From positions 1 through 44,843 of IMG/VR virus record IMGVR_UViG_3300025000_000176: a stretch of 44,843 bases of DNA; one strand, written 5' to 3'. The DNA is from a virus. Position numbers and translations under genes: made by a program. The notes beneath the pieces were generated by a model, which made no database searches, was not told where the DNA came from, and was given only the letters and a program-made list of their open reading frames with translations. This document shows positions 1 to 7,701 of the stretch, piece by piece; the first letter of the stretch is position 1; each line of letters begins with the position of its first letter.

Positions 1-37
1 GTTTTATTTTGTTACATTTTTGTTACATATATTATAG

Positions 38-748
38 ATGGCTTTATTTTCGAGAAAAGAATTTGCAGAATTATTAGGTATTTCTCCGGCACATGTTACT
101 ATGTACTTGAAAAGGAACAAGTTACAACAGGATGATGATAATAAAATTGACGATACTATTCCGATCAACGCCGATTTCAAAAAAAGATTACTTGCAAAAA
201 AAAATGGAGAAAAACCAGAAAAAAAAGAGAGGCAGCAAGTTATCACGAAGGTAAAATATGTGGTACTTGAAGATAAGAGGAAACAATCACAACAGCAGCA
301 ACAGCAATCACAGTCAGAACCAGAACCAGAGCAGCAGCCCGTTGAACAAATTAAAATAAAAAGAAAATCAGATAAGAATATCGGAATATATGATATTGAA
401 TTAGAAATAAAAAGAGCTGATTTAGAAAAAAAAGAACAGGAAATCGAACTCAATGACTGGAAGATTAAAAAGATATCTGGTGAAGTAATCCCAACTGATA
501 TGGTGCAGATAGTGTTTAATCAACACTGCAAAAGTATTACAACAGCGTTCCATCAGGGCGTCGATAATTTTATAATCGAGTTTGCAAAAAAGCATGAAAT
601 CGATAGAAATGAAATCGCGAAAATTAGACTAACGTTTATAGATATAATAAATCAAGCTATTTTAGATTCAATTAAAGAGAGCAAGAATGCTATAAGTAAT
701 ATAATTGAAGAATACTCGATGAAAAGAGGAGTAGGAGAAAAAGCATAA
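38..748 (+). CDS. putative terminase small subunit
   Basis: This 236-aa protein opens with a helix-turn-helix-like segment (about residues 5-30, RKEFAELLGISPAHVTMYLK), as expected for a DNA-recognition subunit. A low-complexity Gln/Glu/Pro linker (about residues 85-105) and a charged helical C-terminal half follow; the latter could mediate oligomerisation. The stop codon overlaps the start of the large terminase gene by one base (TAATG), so the two are translationally coupled. Small terminases bind the packaging site and load the large subunit. The assignment rests on the HTH and on position; sequence families of small terminases diverge strongly. The leader is only 37 bp in this window, so its promoter may lie across the contig end. 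Confidence 0.7.
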   Translation: MALFSRKEFAELLGISPAHVTMYLKRNKLQQDDDNKIDDTIPINADFKKRLLAKKNGEKPEKKERQQVITKVKYVVLEDKRKQSQQQQQQSQSEPEPEQQPVEQIKIKRKSDKNIGIYDIELEIKRADLEKKEQEIELNDWKIKKISGEVIPTDMVQIVFNQHCKSITTAFHQGVDNFIIEFAKKHEIDRNEIAKIRLTFIDIINQAILDSIKESKNAISNIIEEYSMKRGVGEKA

Positions 749-2724
749 TGGAGCAACAAATAATTAACATGCTTGATAGTAGTGTGTATCTATTATCGAA
801 AAAAGAACCTTCAGAATGGGCTGAAGAGAACCGTTTTATGACCAGTGAAGTGTCCCCATTCCCAGGTATATTTTCATTTAATCGTACACCATATTTAAGG
901 GAAATTCTCAATACTATTTCGCCTAACCACCCTGCACATATTGTCGCAATTATGAAGGGAGCTCAATTAGGCATGAGTACTGGTGTAATTGAAAATGCAA
1001 TTGGTTATATAATTTCTGAAAATCCGGGCAATATTCTATTCCTCACAGGTCATACTGATTTAGCTGAAGAAGCTATGTCGGGTAAAATTGATCAAATGAT
1101 AGATAGTTGTGGGCTTCGCAATCTAATACGCCCCAATGTCTTACGAAAAAAAAATCAAAGAACCGGGGACACGAATAAATCAAAAGAATTTCCTGGCGGT
1201 TCGTTAGTCTCTGGCGGGGCGTCAAATCATAAATTATTGAGGCAACGTTCGGTTAGATATGGATTTATTGACGATTTTGATGCCGCTAAAATAGGAACAA
1301 AAGAATCAGGCTCAACAAGAGAAATGATTGAACAAAGATTCGCAGCGTATCATAGTAAGAAAAAAATATATTATATTTCAACTCCAGAGCTGGAAGAACT
1401 TAGTAACATAGAACCAGTATATCTGCTTGGAGATCAAAGAAAATATTATGTACCATGTCCAGAATGTGGAGCTTATATTACGCTGGAATGGAGTATTGAT
1501 GTTGATAATAACGTTGCTGGTATAACATATAAAAGAGATTCGGCGGGAAACTTAATGGAAGGCTCCGTTGGATATGTGTGTCAGGAGTGTGGTTCTTTTT
1601 TCAAAGAAAGATTTAAACAAGAAATGCTGATCAATGGAGAATGGCGGCCAACAGCCATTCCCAGTGAAATTGGGTTCTACAGTTATCACCTTAACTCACT
1701 ATACGCTCCCGCCGGCATGTACGATTGGGAAAAATATGTAAGGCAATACGTTAAGGCTAATCCGCTTGATGCACCAGTTAAACAACGTGAATTACAGACA
1801 TTTACAAATCTTGTTTTAGGTAAAACATATAAGTATCAGGGAGATGTACCACAAGCTAATTCGTTGCAAAAAAATGTTAGAGAATATGAAATAAATGTTA
1901 TACCTGAAACGTTATCAATTAAGGATGGTAATGGCTCTATAATATTACTGACGTGTGCCTGCGACTTGAATGGGATTGTTGATGATGCGAGACTCGACTA
2001 TGAAATACTGGCATGGTCGGAAAGCGGTTCTAATTATTCAATTAAACATGGTTCCATTGGAACATTCGTTCCAATGGAAAAAGATAAACATAGTGAGCGG
2101 ATAAAATGGACCTATTCTAACAATGAGGTTCAGAATGTATGGGATGAATTTAAGAAAATTATTGAAGAAATATATGTTACAGATAATGGGAGAAAAATGA
2201 GGATTATGCTTACCGGAGTTGATACTGGTCATTACACGAATTTTGCATATAATTTTATTGAAAATTCACCATCATTTACCGTCGGATTGAAAGGGAAAGA
2301 TGAAGATAAATATAAGAAGCCTGGAGCAGATACTCCTTCATTTCGGCGGGCAAGAAATAGAAATGACTTATATCTAATTGAAGTTAACCAACTTAAAGAC
2401 GATTTAGCCGAATTTATGACTTTAAAATGGAAATCAAAAAACGAACAGCCAGCAAATTTTATGAATTTTCCCACTCCGTCAGGTGGGTTATATACTTTTA
2501 ATAATTATTTTTCACATTTTGAAAGCGAGCATAGAATTTTAGATAGCGATAGTATGTCATTTAGATGGGTGAAGATCAATTCATTAGTACAGAATCACAT
2601 GTGGGATTGTAGAATATATAACATGGCGTTGCGAGATATTATTACTCAACTTGTTTGTAATGAGCTAAAAATCAAGAACTACTCATGGAAAGATTTTTGC
2701 GATACTATATTAGGAAGAAGATAA
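748..2724 (+). CDS. terminase large subunit, GpA type
   Basis: This 658-aa packaging motor has an ATPase followed by a nuclease. A Walker A-like loop is visible (GAQLGMST, residues 71-78) and a Walker B-like acidic stretch (FIDDFD, 173-178). Two CxxC pairs (C237/C240 and C278/C281) form a zinc-finger-like insertion typical of the lambda gpA family. The C-terminal half contains the acidic CDLN and TGVDTGHYT stretches expected of the RNase H-like nuclease. Length matches lambda gpA (about 640 aa). It starts inside the stop of the small subunit gene, and its last 15 bases overlap tail-to-tail with a minus-strand gene. Confidence 0.93.
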   Translation: MEQQIINMLDSSVYLLSKKEPSEWAEENRFMTSEVSPFPGIFSFNRTPYLREILNTISPNHPAHIVAIMKGAQLGMSTGVIENAIGYIISENPGNILFLTGHTDLAEEAMSGKIDQMIDSCGLRNLIRPNVLRKKNQRTGDTNKSKEFPGGSLVSGGASNHKLLRQRSVRYGFIDDFDAAKIGTKESGSTREMIEQRFAAYHSKKKIYYISTPELEELSNIEPVYLLGDQRKYYVPCPECGAYITLEWSIDVDNNVAGITYKRDSAGNLMEGSVGYVCQECGSFFKERFKQEMLINGEWRPTAIPSEIGFYSYHLNSLYAPAGMYDWEKYVRQYVKANPLDAPVKQRELQTFTNLVLGKTYKYQGDVPQANSLQKNVREYEINVIPETLSIKDGNGSIILLTCACDLNGIVDDARLDYEILAWSESGSNYSIKHGSIGTFVPMEKDKHSERIKWTYSNNEVQNVWDEFKKIIEEIYVTDNGRKMRIMLTGVDTGHYTNFAYNFIENSPSFTVGLKGKDEDKYKKPGADTPSFRRARNRNDLYLIEVNQLKDDLAEFMTLKWKSKNEQPANFMNFPTPSGGLYTFNNYFSHFESEHRILDSDSMSFRWVKINSLVQNHMWDCRIYNMALRDIITQLVCNELKIKNYSWKDFCDTILGRR

Positions 2725-2922
2725 TTTTTTCTTTATATATTTCACTGCATAATATATTGATACAAAGTTAAATATAACAATAAATAAAATAGAGCAGATT
2801 GTTGGATTCATAACTAATATGACATGATAATTAATTAAAAACCATATTGTTATAATTGATGTCTTGAATGAGATATTTGCACATTTTATACGTTCTCTAT
2901 ATTTTTTTTCGTAATAATTCAT
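2710..2922 (-). CDS. small two-helix membrane protein, unknown function
   Basis: This 70-aa protein has two hydrophobic stretches (about residues 20-35 and 40-62) and a basic C-terminus (KYIKKKLSSS), so it is probably an inner-membrane protein. Its ATG overlaps the TGA stop of the 141-aa gene upstream on the same strand (ATGA), which argues for translational coupling. It runs against the late operon and its end overlaps the large-terminase gene by 15 bases. A superinfection-exclusion or holin-like role is possible but not shown. Confidence 0.55.
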   Translation of the reverse strand: MNYYEKKYRERIKCANISFKTSIITIWFLINYHVILVMNPTICSILFIVIFNFVSIYYAVKYIKKKLSSS

Positions 2923-3344
2923 TTTATATTTTCATCTAATTTTATTTTTACAATTTGTTGAACAATTGAGTAATGTCTGTCAATGCGATGACATTGGTCG
3001 TCTCCTCGTTTAATCCATAGATTTCTTTCATTAGGTGTTCCAAGTGCTATTCTTGCTGCAATTTGAGCCTTCTCATAAGAAAAATATTTATTGTTTTCAA
3101 TACCTTCAATAAATATTTCTGCTTTTTTGGGTAATGCCTGTGGGCAACCATCATAAAAATCAATTTCGGTTTCATAAATCGAAAATGATAATTCATTTAC
3201 TTCGCTTCCTGTTCTAAATGGTGCTTCATTTATAAATGAAATAGCATCAGAAATAATAGCGGCGCGAACATCTTTGTTTAAATACATAAACTCAATCGTC
3301 CCGATGCTTTCAAACTCTTTGTTTGTGATAAAATTTGTTTTCAT
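2919..3344 (-). CDS. hypothetical protein, first gene of a minus-strand insertion
   Basis: This 141-aa soluble protein has mixed alpha/beta character and no motif I recognise. Its ATG follows an A/T-rich leader about 40 bases downstream of a TATCTTTA -7 box, and its stop overlaps the start of the 70-aa membrane protein gene. The pair forms a short operon divergent from the 124-aa secreted protein gene. It sits between the terminase and gpW-like genes, where most lambda-type heads have nothing, so it is an accessory insertion. Function unknown. Confidence 0.65.
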   Translation of the reverse strand: MKTNFITNKEFESIGTIEFMYLNKDVRAAIISDAISFINEAPFRTGSEVNELSFSIYETEIDFYDGCPQALPKKAEIFIEGIENNKYFSYEKAQIAARIALGTPNERNLWIKRGDDQCHRIDRHYSIVQQIVKIKLDENIK

Positions 3345-3382
3345 AATATTTTTTATTAATTGTTTGTAATTGTTTAACGATG

Positions 3383-3414
3383 TAAAGATAATACGCTATC
3401 CCGTATTTTCCAAA
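3383..3414 (-). promoter_or_regulatory. Bacteroidetes-type promoter for the minus-strand pair
   Basis: Read leftward, TTTG (3414-3411) and TATCTTTA (3390-3383) are separated by 20 bases. The -7 element departs from TAnnTTTG by its last base. The spacer contains ATACG and CGTAT arms. The block from about 3381 to 3440 is nearly identical to 6126-6185. Confidence 0.6.
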
Positions 3415-3421
3415 TATTTTT

Positions 3422-3439
3422 ATATGTTGTACAACATAT
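3422..3439. promoter_or_regulatory. perfect 18-bp palindromic operator between divergent promoters
   Basis: ATATGTTGTACAACATAT is a perfect palindrome. Its centre lies 40.5 bases from the first base of the -7 box of both the leftward (3390) and the rightward (3471) promoter. Related sites occur at 6167, 15664, 31171, 41804 and, as a half-site, 44234. A position upstream of the -33 box on both sides fits an activator or a shared regulator. Confidence 0.65.
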
Positions 3440-3447
3440 ATGATTTA

Positions 3448-3478
3448 TTTGTAGAATTATAAATATAATATATATTTG
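3448..3478 (+). promoter_or_regulatory. Bacteroidetes-type promoter for the 124-aa secreted protein
   Basis: TTTG (3448-3451), a 19-base spacer and a consensus TATATTTG (3471-3478) lie 41 bases before the ATG at 3520. This is a full match to the -33/-7 pattern. Confidence 0.75.
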
Positions 3479-3519
3479 TCACCAATATTTATTAATTATT
3501 AACTAAAAAAACAAGCGGT

Positions 3520-3894
3520 ATGAAAATTATTCTCGGTTTGATTTGTTGTTTATTTATTCTCACAGCCGTACAGGAACCAATACAAGCGAGTATTAATGCC
3601 CCTCCTTATGAATGTATAGATAATTGGATTAATTGTAGTAATGTTGACGCTGTCGTTGACAATCAACTTATTGTAAGTAATAGTCAATCATGTCGAACGA
3701 CAATTTTAATCAGCAAAGAATTTTTCATTAGGCCCGTTATTGATAGTATGACAATCAGTCATATTAATAGTATATCGACAACCAGTCATCTATTATTTCT
3801 GATTAAAGAATATCCTATACTTGAATTGATTAATTATCAGAACAATCCATCAAAGAAATTAACATTTTTGCACAGGCTTTCATTCTCAAAATAA
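3520..3894 (+). CDS. secreted protein of unknown function (moron-like)
   Basis: This 124-aa protein starts with a Sec signal peptide (MKIILGLICCLFILTAV, likely cut near QEPIQA-S). The mature part has three cysteines (in YECIDNW, INCSNV and SQSC). No family was recognised. It has its own consensus promoter upstream and a hairpin terminator 20 bases downstream, so it is expressed independently of the late operon, like a moron or lysogenic-conversion gene. Export suggests a cell-surface or periplasmic role such as superinfection exclusion, but that is inference. Confidence 0.65.
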   Translation: MKIILGLICCLFILTAVQEPIQASINAPPYECIDNWINCSNVDAVVDNQLIVSNSQSCRTTILISKEFFIRPVIDSMTISHINSISTTSHLLFLIKEYPILELINYQNNPSKKLTFLHRLSFSK

Positions 3895-3913
3895 ATTGTT
3901 TATATTAAATTTT

Positions 3914-3942
3914 AAAAAACCCGGCTCAGGTCGGGTTTTTTT
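3914..3942 (+). terminator. intrinsic terminator after the 124-aa gene
   Basis: ACCCG (3919-3923) pairs with CGGGT (3932-3936) around an 8-base loop. The stem is extended by flanking A and T runs and ends in seven T. The A/T flanks could make it bidirectional. Confidence 0.8.
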
Positions 3943-4003
3943 ATTATGTTCAATAACACATATTATTTCCAAAGTTTTTTATATTTTTGTAAAAATATTT
4001 ATT

Positions 4004-4303
4004 ATGGTTATATATAACAATGCTGGGCTATATATTGAAGAATCAACAACCATCGAAGGTAAGATAGCTGCTATTGAGGCTATTATAACAGCCTTACAGG
4101 TCACGGCGGCAAGTGCTGCCGGATGCGACAACATTACGGAATATAGCCTTGACGATGGCCAATCAAAAATAAGAACAGTATATCGTGGTGTTAGTCAGAT
4201 AATTGCATCTATCAATAATTTTGAAAAACTAAAACAGATGTATATTAATAAATTGAACGGTAGAGTAGTTAGACTTGTAGATTCAAAATCATTTATTCAT
4301 TAA
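4004..4303 (+). CDS. gpW-like head-tail joining protein (by position)
   Basis: I place the start at 4004 (MVIYNNAGLYIEE), giving 99 aa. A longer reading frame opens at 3896 but would start inside the terminator hairpin region. The N-terminal half is helical (TIEGKIAAIEAIITAL) and is followed by a conserved-looking SLDDGQSKIRTVYR stretch and a C-terminal helix ending LNGRVVRLVDSK. It lies between large terminase and portal, the place of gpW in lambda, and its size fits. A TATTTTTG at 3982-3989 could serve as -7 box, but no -33 box is evident. Confidence 0.6.
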   Translation: MVIYNNAGLYIEESTTIEGKIAAIEAIITALQVTAASAAGCDNITEYSLDDGQSKIRTVYRGVSQIIASINNFEKLKQMYINKLNGRVVRLVDSKSFIH

Positions 4304-4307
4304 TAAT

Positions 4308-5885
4308 ATGCCAAGAGATTTCTTTTCCAGACATTTATATAATAAGTCTCAAATTGTTGGTAATAAGCCAGTTGATAGTGAGGAAAATAATATCGATAAT
4401 CAAGCTCAAGTTATTAGTAATCAGCCAGTAAGTCATGCTAATTATAAGCCTATATTTTCAATAAGTTATGACGGCGAAAAAAATTCTGGAGAACTTGGGC
4501 AGCTCATCAAGTATGAAATTGATTATGAAGGGCTTAGATATAGAAGCTGGAAATCATATTTGGATGATGATGTAACTCAGACAGTTATCAAGAGATTCGT
4601 AACGTGGATTATTGGCGGTGGATTGAAATTGCAGTCCGAACCTATTGACTTGATTCTCAAGTCAAATAAAATTGAATTGCCTTCAGATTTTGCTAAAAAA
4701 ATTGAAGCTAAATTTAAATTATTTTCAAAATCGAAAAAAACTGATTATAATGGTATTGATAATTTACATCGTATTGCTAAGACGGTTAAAATCAATGCAT
4801 TAGTGGGTGGTGATTGTTTAGTAATTCTCAGATATATTGATAATCAAGTAAATGTGCAAATAGTTGATGGAAATCATGTACAGAGTCCGTTCGGGAGAGT
4901 TGATGTAAAAAATGGAATTGAAACAAAAGATAATAAAGTTGTAGCCTATTGGATTAGAAATAGTTATGCGGATTATAAGCGGATTGAGGCTTATAATTCG
5001 ATAGGTCAGGAAGTTGCATTCTTAGTATACGGGTTACGTTACAGAATTGATAATAACAGAGGTATTCCATTGATTTCCACCGTATTAAATACGCTCGGAA
5101 ATCTTGACAGGTATAAAGTGGCTACGGTTGCATCCGCTGAAGAGCGTGCTAAGATAGTGTATCAAATTGTGCATCAAGAATATAGCTCTGGGGAATCTCC
5201 GCTTGCGAAAAATATAGTGAGAGCATTCAATGTTGATGCAGAACAGAACGTTCCATCTGATTCTGATGGTAATCTACTTGCTAACAATGTAGCTGCTACA
5301 ACGAATAAACAAACATTCAACATGCCTCAAGGTTCGGAAATGAAAGCCCTGGACTCCAAGCAGGAGTTGAGCTTTAAGGATTTCTATACCACTAATGTGG
5401 GGCTTATATGTGCAACTGTTGGCATCCCTCCGGAGGTAGCATTGTCGAAATACGATAGCAATTTTTCTGCGTCAAGGGCTGCACTGAAAGATTGGGAACA
5501 CACCATAAATGTTGAGCGTGAAGACTTTACATTTCAATTTTACCAAAAAATATACGATTTTTGGTTTGAAATTCAAGTATTGCAGAATAATATACAGGCT
5601 CCGGGCTATATTGAAGCCATGGCAACTCGTAACAATGAGGTTATTGATTCGTACAGAAATGCCCGATTCGTTGGTGCGAATGTTCCACACATTGACCCGC
5701 TTAAAGAGGTAAATGCTGAACGGGCTAAATTAGGCAAGTCCGGACAGTCTCTACCGCTCACGACTGCTGAAGCAGCGACAGAGGCATTGAATGGCGGTGA
5801 GTTTTCAACTAATATCGAGAAGTATTCTCAAGAATTGCAGAGCATGAAAGACAAAAAAATTGAAGAGCCTAAACAAATTGACTGA
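4308..5885 (+). CDS. portal protein, lambda gpB type
   Basis: This 525-aa protein fits the lambda portal family in length and features: an N-terminal DYEGLRYRSWKSYLDDD segment, a glycine-rich WIIGGGLKLQ near residue 100, then the long alpha/beta body with PPEVALSKYDSNFSAS near residue 375, a stretch typical of these portals. Twelve copies would form the vertex ring through which DNA passes. It starts 5 bases after the gpW-like gene. Its last 17 bases overlap a minus-strand gene. Confidence 0.9.
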   Translation: MPRDFFSRHLYNKSQIVGNKPVDSEENNIDNQAQVISNQPVSHANYKPIFSISYDGEKNSGELGQLIKYEIDYEGLRYRSWKSYLDDDVTQTVIKRFVTWIIGGGLKLQSEPIDLILKSNKIELPSDFAKKIEAKFKLFSKSKKTDYNGIDNLHRIAKTVKINALVGGDCLVILRYIDNQVNVQIVDGNHVQSPFGRVDVKNGIETKDNKVVAYWIRNSYADYKRIEAYNSIGQEVAFLVYGLRYRIDNNRGIPLISTVLNTLGNLDRYKVATVASAEERAKIVYQIVHQEYSSGESPLAKNIVRAFNVDAEQNVPSDSDGNLLANNVAATTNKQTFNMPQGSEMKALDSKQELSFKDFYTTNVGLICATVGIPPEVALSKYDSNFSASRAALKDWEHTINVEREDFTFQFYQKIYDFWFEIQVLQNNIQAPGYIEAMATRNNEVIDSYRNARFVGANVPHIDPLKEVNAERAKLGKSGQSLPLTTAEAATEALNGGEFSTNIEKYSQELQSMKDKKIEEPKQID

Positions 5886-6096
5886 GCCAGTTGATCTTAG
5901 CTTGTTCTATTTCTTCTATTGTCCAGTTTATTTCTGCACATACAGTTATTTCTTGCTCGTTTTCCTTATATTCTTTTTTTAATAATTTCAATTTATGTTG
6001 CATTTCTTGAATTTTGCAGTTCAATATATATTGATCGTTACCCATGTCGCGGATACAGCCTGCTTCTTCTAAAAAATATGTCCAATGCCTTTTCAT
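5869..6096 (-). CDS. hypothetical protein, second minus-strand insertion
   Basis: This 75-aa protein has a charged helical core (about residues 28-50, rich in Lys and Glu) that could form a short coiled coil. I recognise no family. The ATG at 6096 follows an A-rich leader. A promoter at 6128-6159 is nearly identical to the one of the 141-aa gene at 3344. Like that locus, it runs against the late operon and its end overlaps the 3' end of the preceding late gene, which supports its being a real accessory gene. Confidence 0.55.
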   Translation of the reverse strand: MKRHWTYFLEEAGCIRDMGNDQYILNCKIQEMQHKLKLLKKEYKENEQEITVCAEINWTIEEIEQAKINWLSQFV

Positions 6097-6127
6097 AATT
6101 TTTTGTTTTTTATTGTTTTTGACGAGG

Positions 6128-6159
6128 TAAAGATAATACGCTAATCCGTATTTACCAAA
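6128..6159 (-). promoter_or_regulatory. promoter of the 75-aa minus-strand gene
   Basis: Leftward TTTG (6159-6156), a 20-base spacer and TATCTTTA (6135-6128). The region 6126-6185 is a near copy of 3381-3440, with only a handful of differences in 60 bases. Confidence 0.6.
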
Positions 6160-6166
6160 TATTTTT

Positions 6167-6184
6167 ATATGTTGTAAAACATAT
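6167..6184. promoter_or_regulatory. operator-like palindrome, second copy
   Basis: ATATGTTGTAAAACATAT differs at one position from the perfect palindrome at 3422. Its centre lies 40.5 bases from the leftward -7 box and 41.5 bases from the rightward -7 box at 6217. Confidence 0.6.
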
Positions 6185-6216
6185 AAAAATTATAGGCATT
6201 ATAATATAATATGTTA

Positions 6217-6224
6217 TATATTTG
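6217..6224 (+). promoter_or_regulatory. -7 element of a rightward promoter lacking a -33 box
   Basis: TATATTTG matches the -7 consensus exactly and lies 20 bases before the ATG at 6244. No TTTG is found at the -33 position; the palindrome at 6167 sits upstream, so activator dependence is plausible. Confidence 0.5.
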
Positions 6225-6243
6225 TCTCAATATTTTTAAAAAA

Positions 6244-7206
6244 ATGGCCAAAGATATATTGATCTATAATAATATTGACAGTTATTCAGCTACAAGATTC
6301 ATTGAGCAAATAAATGAATCGGAGCAAAATGCTGAAGATATAGTAGTTAGAATCAATACAGATGGCGGCGATCCTCAGTATGGCTGGGGTATGATTGCAA
6401 AATTTCAAGAAATTAAGGGCAATAAATTAGTAAAAGTTGACGGCAAAGCCTTTTCAATGGGCTTATACTTCTTATGCTATTGCGATGATTCAGAAGCCCT
6501 TGATGTTAGTACATTCGTTCTTCACAGAGCAGCTTATCGCGAATGGTTTGAAAAGGATCCTAATTTATTTACTGAGCAAGCTAAGAAAGACTTGAAAACT
6601 ATAAATGACGCTTTAAAAAAGGCATTTATTGCAAAAGTTGACGTTGAGAAATTTGAAGAAATAAAAGGGATAAAAATTGATCAAATATTTTCAATTGATT
6701 CCCGCATCGATGTCATGCTCACAGCTAAAGAATCGAAACAAATAGGCCTTATTAATAGGATTATTCCTATTACTCCGAAAATAAAAGCAGAAGTTGAGGA
6801 TAATATGTCTTCTATTTCAGCTAATTACATTAAAAATAAAGAAGAAAAAAATAACTTAAATAATGATAAAATGAACTTGGAAGAATTGAAATTAAAGCAT
6901 CCTGAATTGTTTGCTCAAATTGTAAAAAATGCTACAGACACTGAACGTGAAAGGGTTGCATCATGGTTAGTATTTTTAGATATTGATGCTAAAGCAGTTA
7001 AAGAAGGCATCGAAAAAGGCGAGGCTTTAGGAGTAAAAACTATGGCTGAATTTACTCGTAAGTCAATGAGTGCTGAAGTTTTGAAAAAGATTGAAGGCGA
7101 AAATCCGGGTAGAATTGAGACACAAGAAACTGGCAAGCCAAAAACAGAAGCCGAAAAAAATCTTGAAGCATTTGAAAGTGAATTAAAAAAATTAAATCAA
7201 AAATAA
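6244..7206 (+). CDS. ClpP-like prohead protease with C-terminal scaffold
   Basis: This 320-aa protein combines a ClpP/S14-type serine protease (about residues 3-190) with a charged scaffold-like tail. The nucleophile is S71 in GKAFSMG and the histidine H94 in VLHRAA; the INTDGGDPQYG turn (38-47) is the usual GG loop. These enzymes mature the prohead and cut out the scaffold. I start at 6244 because the -7 box at 6217 lies inside the longer frame that opens at 6211. An in-frame ATG at 6871 (residue 210), behind an A-rich leader, could make the scaffold alone, as lambda does with C and Nu3. Confidence 0.88.
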   Translation: MAKDILIYNNIDSYSATRFIEQINESEQNAEDIVVRINTDGGDPQYGWGMIAKFQEIKGNKLVKVDGKAFSMGLYFLCYCDDSEALDVSTFVLHRAAYREWFEKDPNLFTEQAKKDLKTINDALKKAFIAKVDVEKFEEIKGIKIDQIFSIDSRIDVMLTAKESKQIGLINRIIPITPKIKAEVEDNMSSISANYIKNKEEKNNLNNDKMNLEELKLKHPELFAQIVKNATDTERERVASWLVFLDIDAKAVKEGIEKGEALGVKTMAEFTRKSMSAEVLKKIEGENPGRIETQETGKPKTEAEKNLEAFESELKKLNQK

Positions 7207-7207
7207 T

Positions 7208-7690
7208 ATGAGTACAGGAACTGTTGTTAATTCGACAAGTAACCAATTGCACGTTGATTATGACGTGTCTAAGGTTTTCGTATTCGGAAATCGTTATAAT
7301 AAAGGATTATACGACGAGCCTTCAAGTGGTGCAGAATATACGCTTTTGCAAGGAACTATATTAGGTCGCATTGCTGCGACTGGTAAGTTGAAGATATGTT
7401 CTGTAGCATCTACAGATGGCAGCCAATTCCCAATTGGAGTTGTGAAAGAATCAGTTACAATGGCATCTGGAGCAACCAGTGTATCAGTGTCTTATTGCAT
7501 TAAGGGCGATGTAGTTGAAGAAAAATTGCTATTCGCTGGTTCTGAGACACTTAATAGCATTGTAACAGTTGAAGATGGCTCAACTCCAGCTGGAGATACT
7601 ACATACACCAAGAGGTTGCGTGACTTAATACAATCAATTGGTATAGTGTTAGTTGCCTCAACAGAAATGACTTTATTTGATAATCAATAA
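7208..7690 (+). CDS. head decoration protein, gpD-like
   Basis: This 160-aa protein lies between the protease/scaffold and the capsid gene, the position of lambda gpD. It is rich in Ser, Thr and Gly with a central LLQGTILGRIAATGKL stretch and a following PIGVVKESVTM, as in phage D-like decoration proteins. It would trimerise on the expanded capsid and stabilise it against DNA pressure. It is separated from both neighbours by 1-11 bases, in one operon. Confidence 0.75.
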   Translation: MSTGTVVNSTSNQLHVDYDVSKVFVFGNRYNKGLYDEPSSGAEYTLLQGTILGRIAATGKLKICSVASTDGSQFPIGVVKESVTMASGATSVSVSYCIKGDVVEEKLLFAGSETLNSIVTVEDGSTPAGDTTYTKRLRDLIQSIGIVLVASTEMTLFDNQ

Positions 7691-7701
7691 AATTAAATAT
7701 A

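Noticed and set aside
4-453. A Cys/Ser-rich frame opposite the small terminase gene
   Set aside because: It is the antisense of the Gln-rich linker, with shadow-type composition and no leader.
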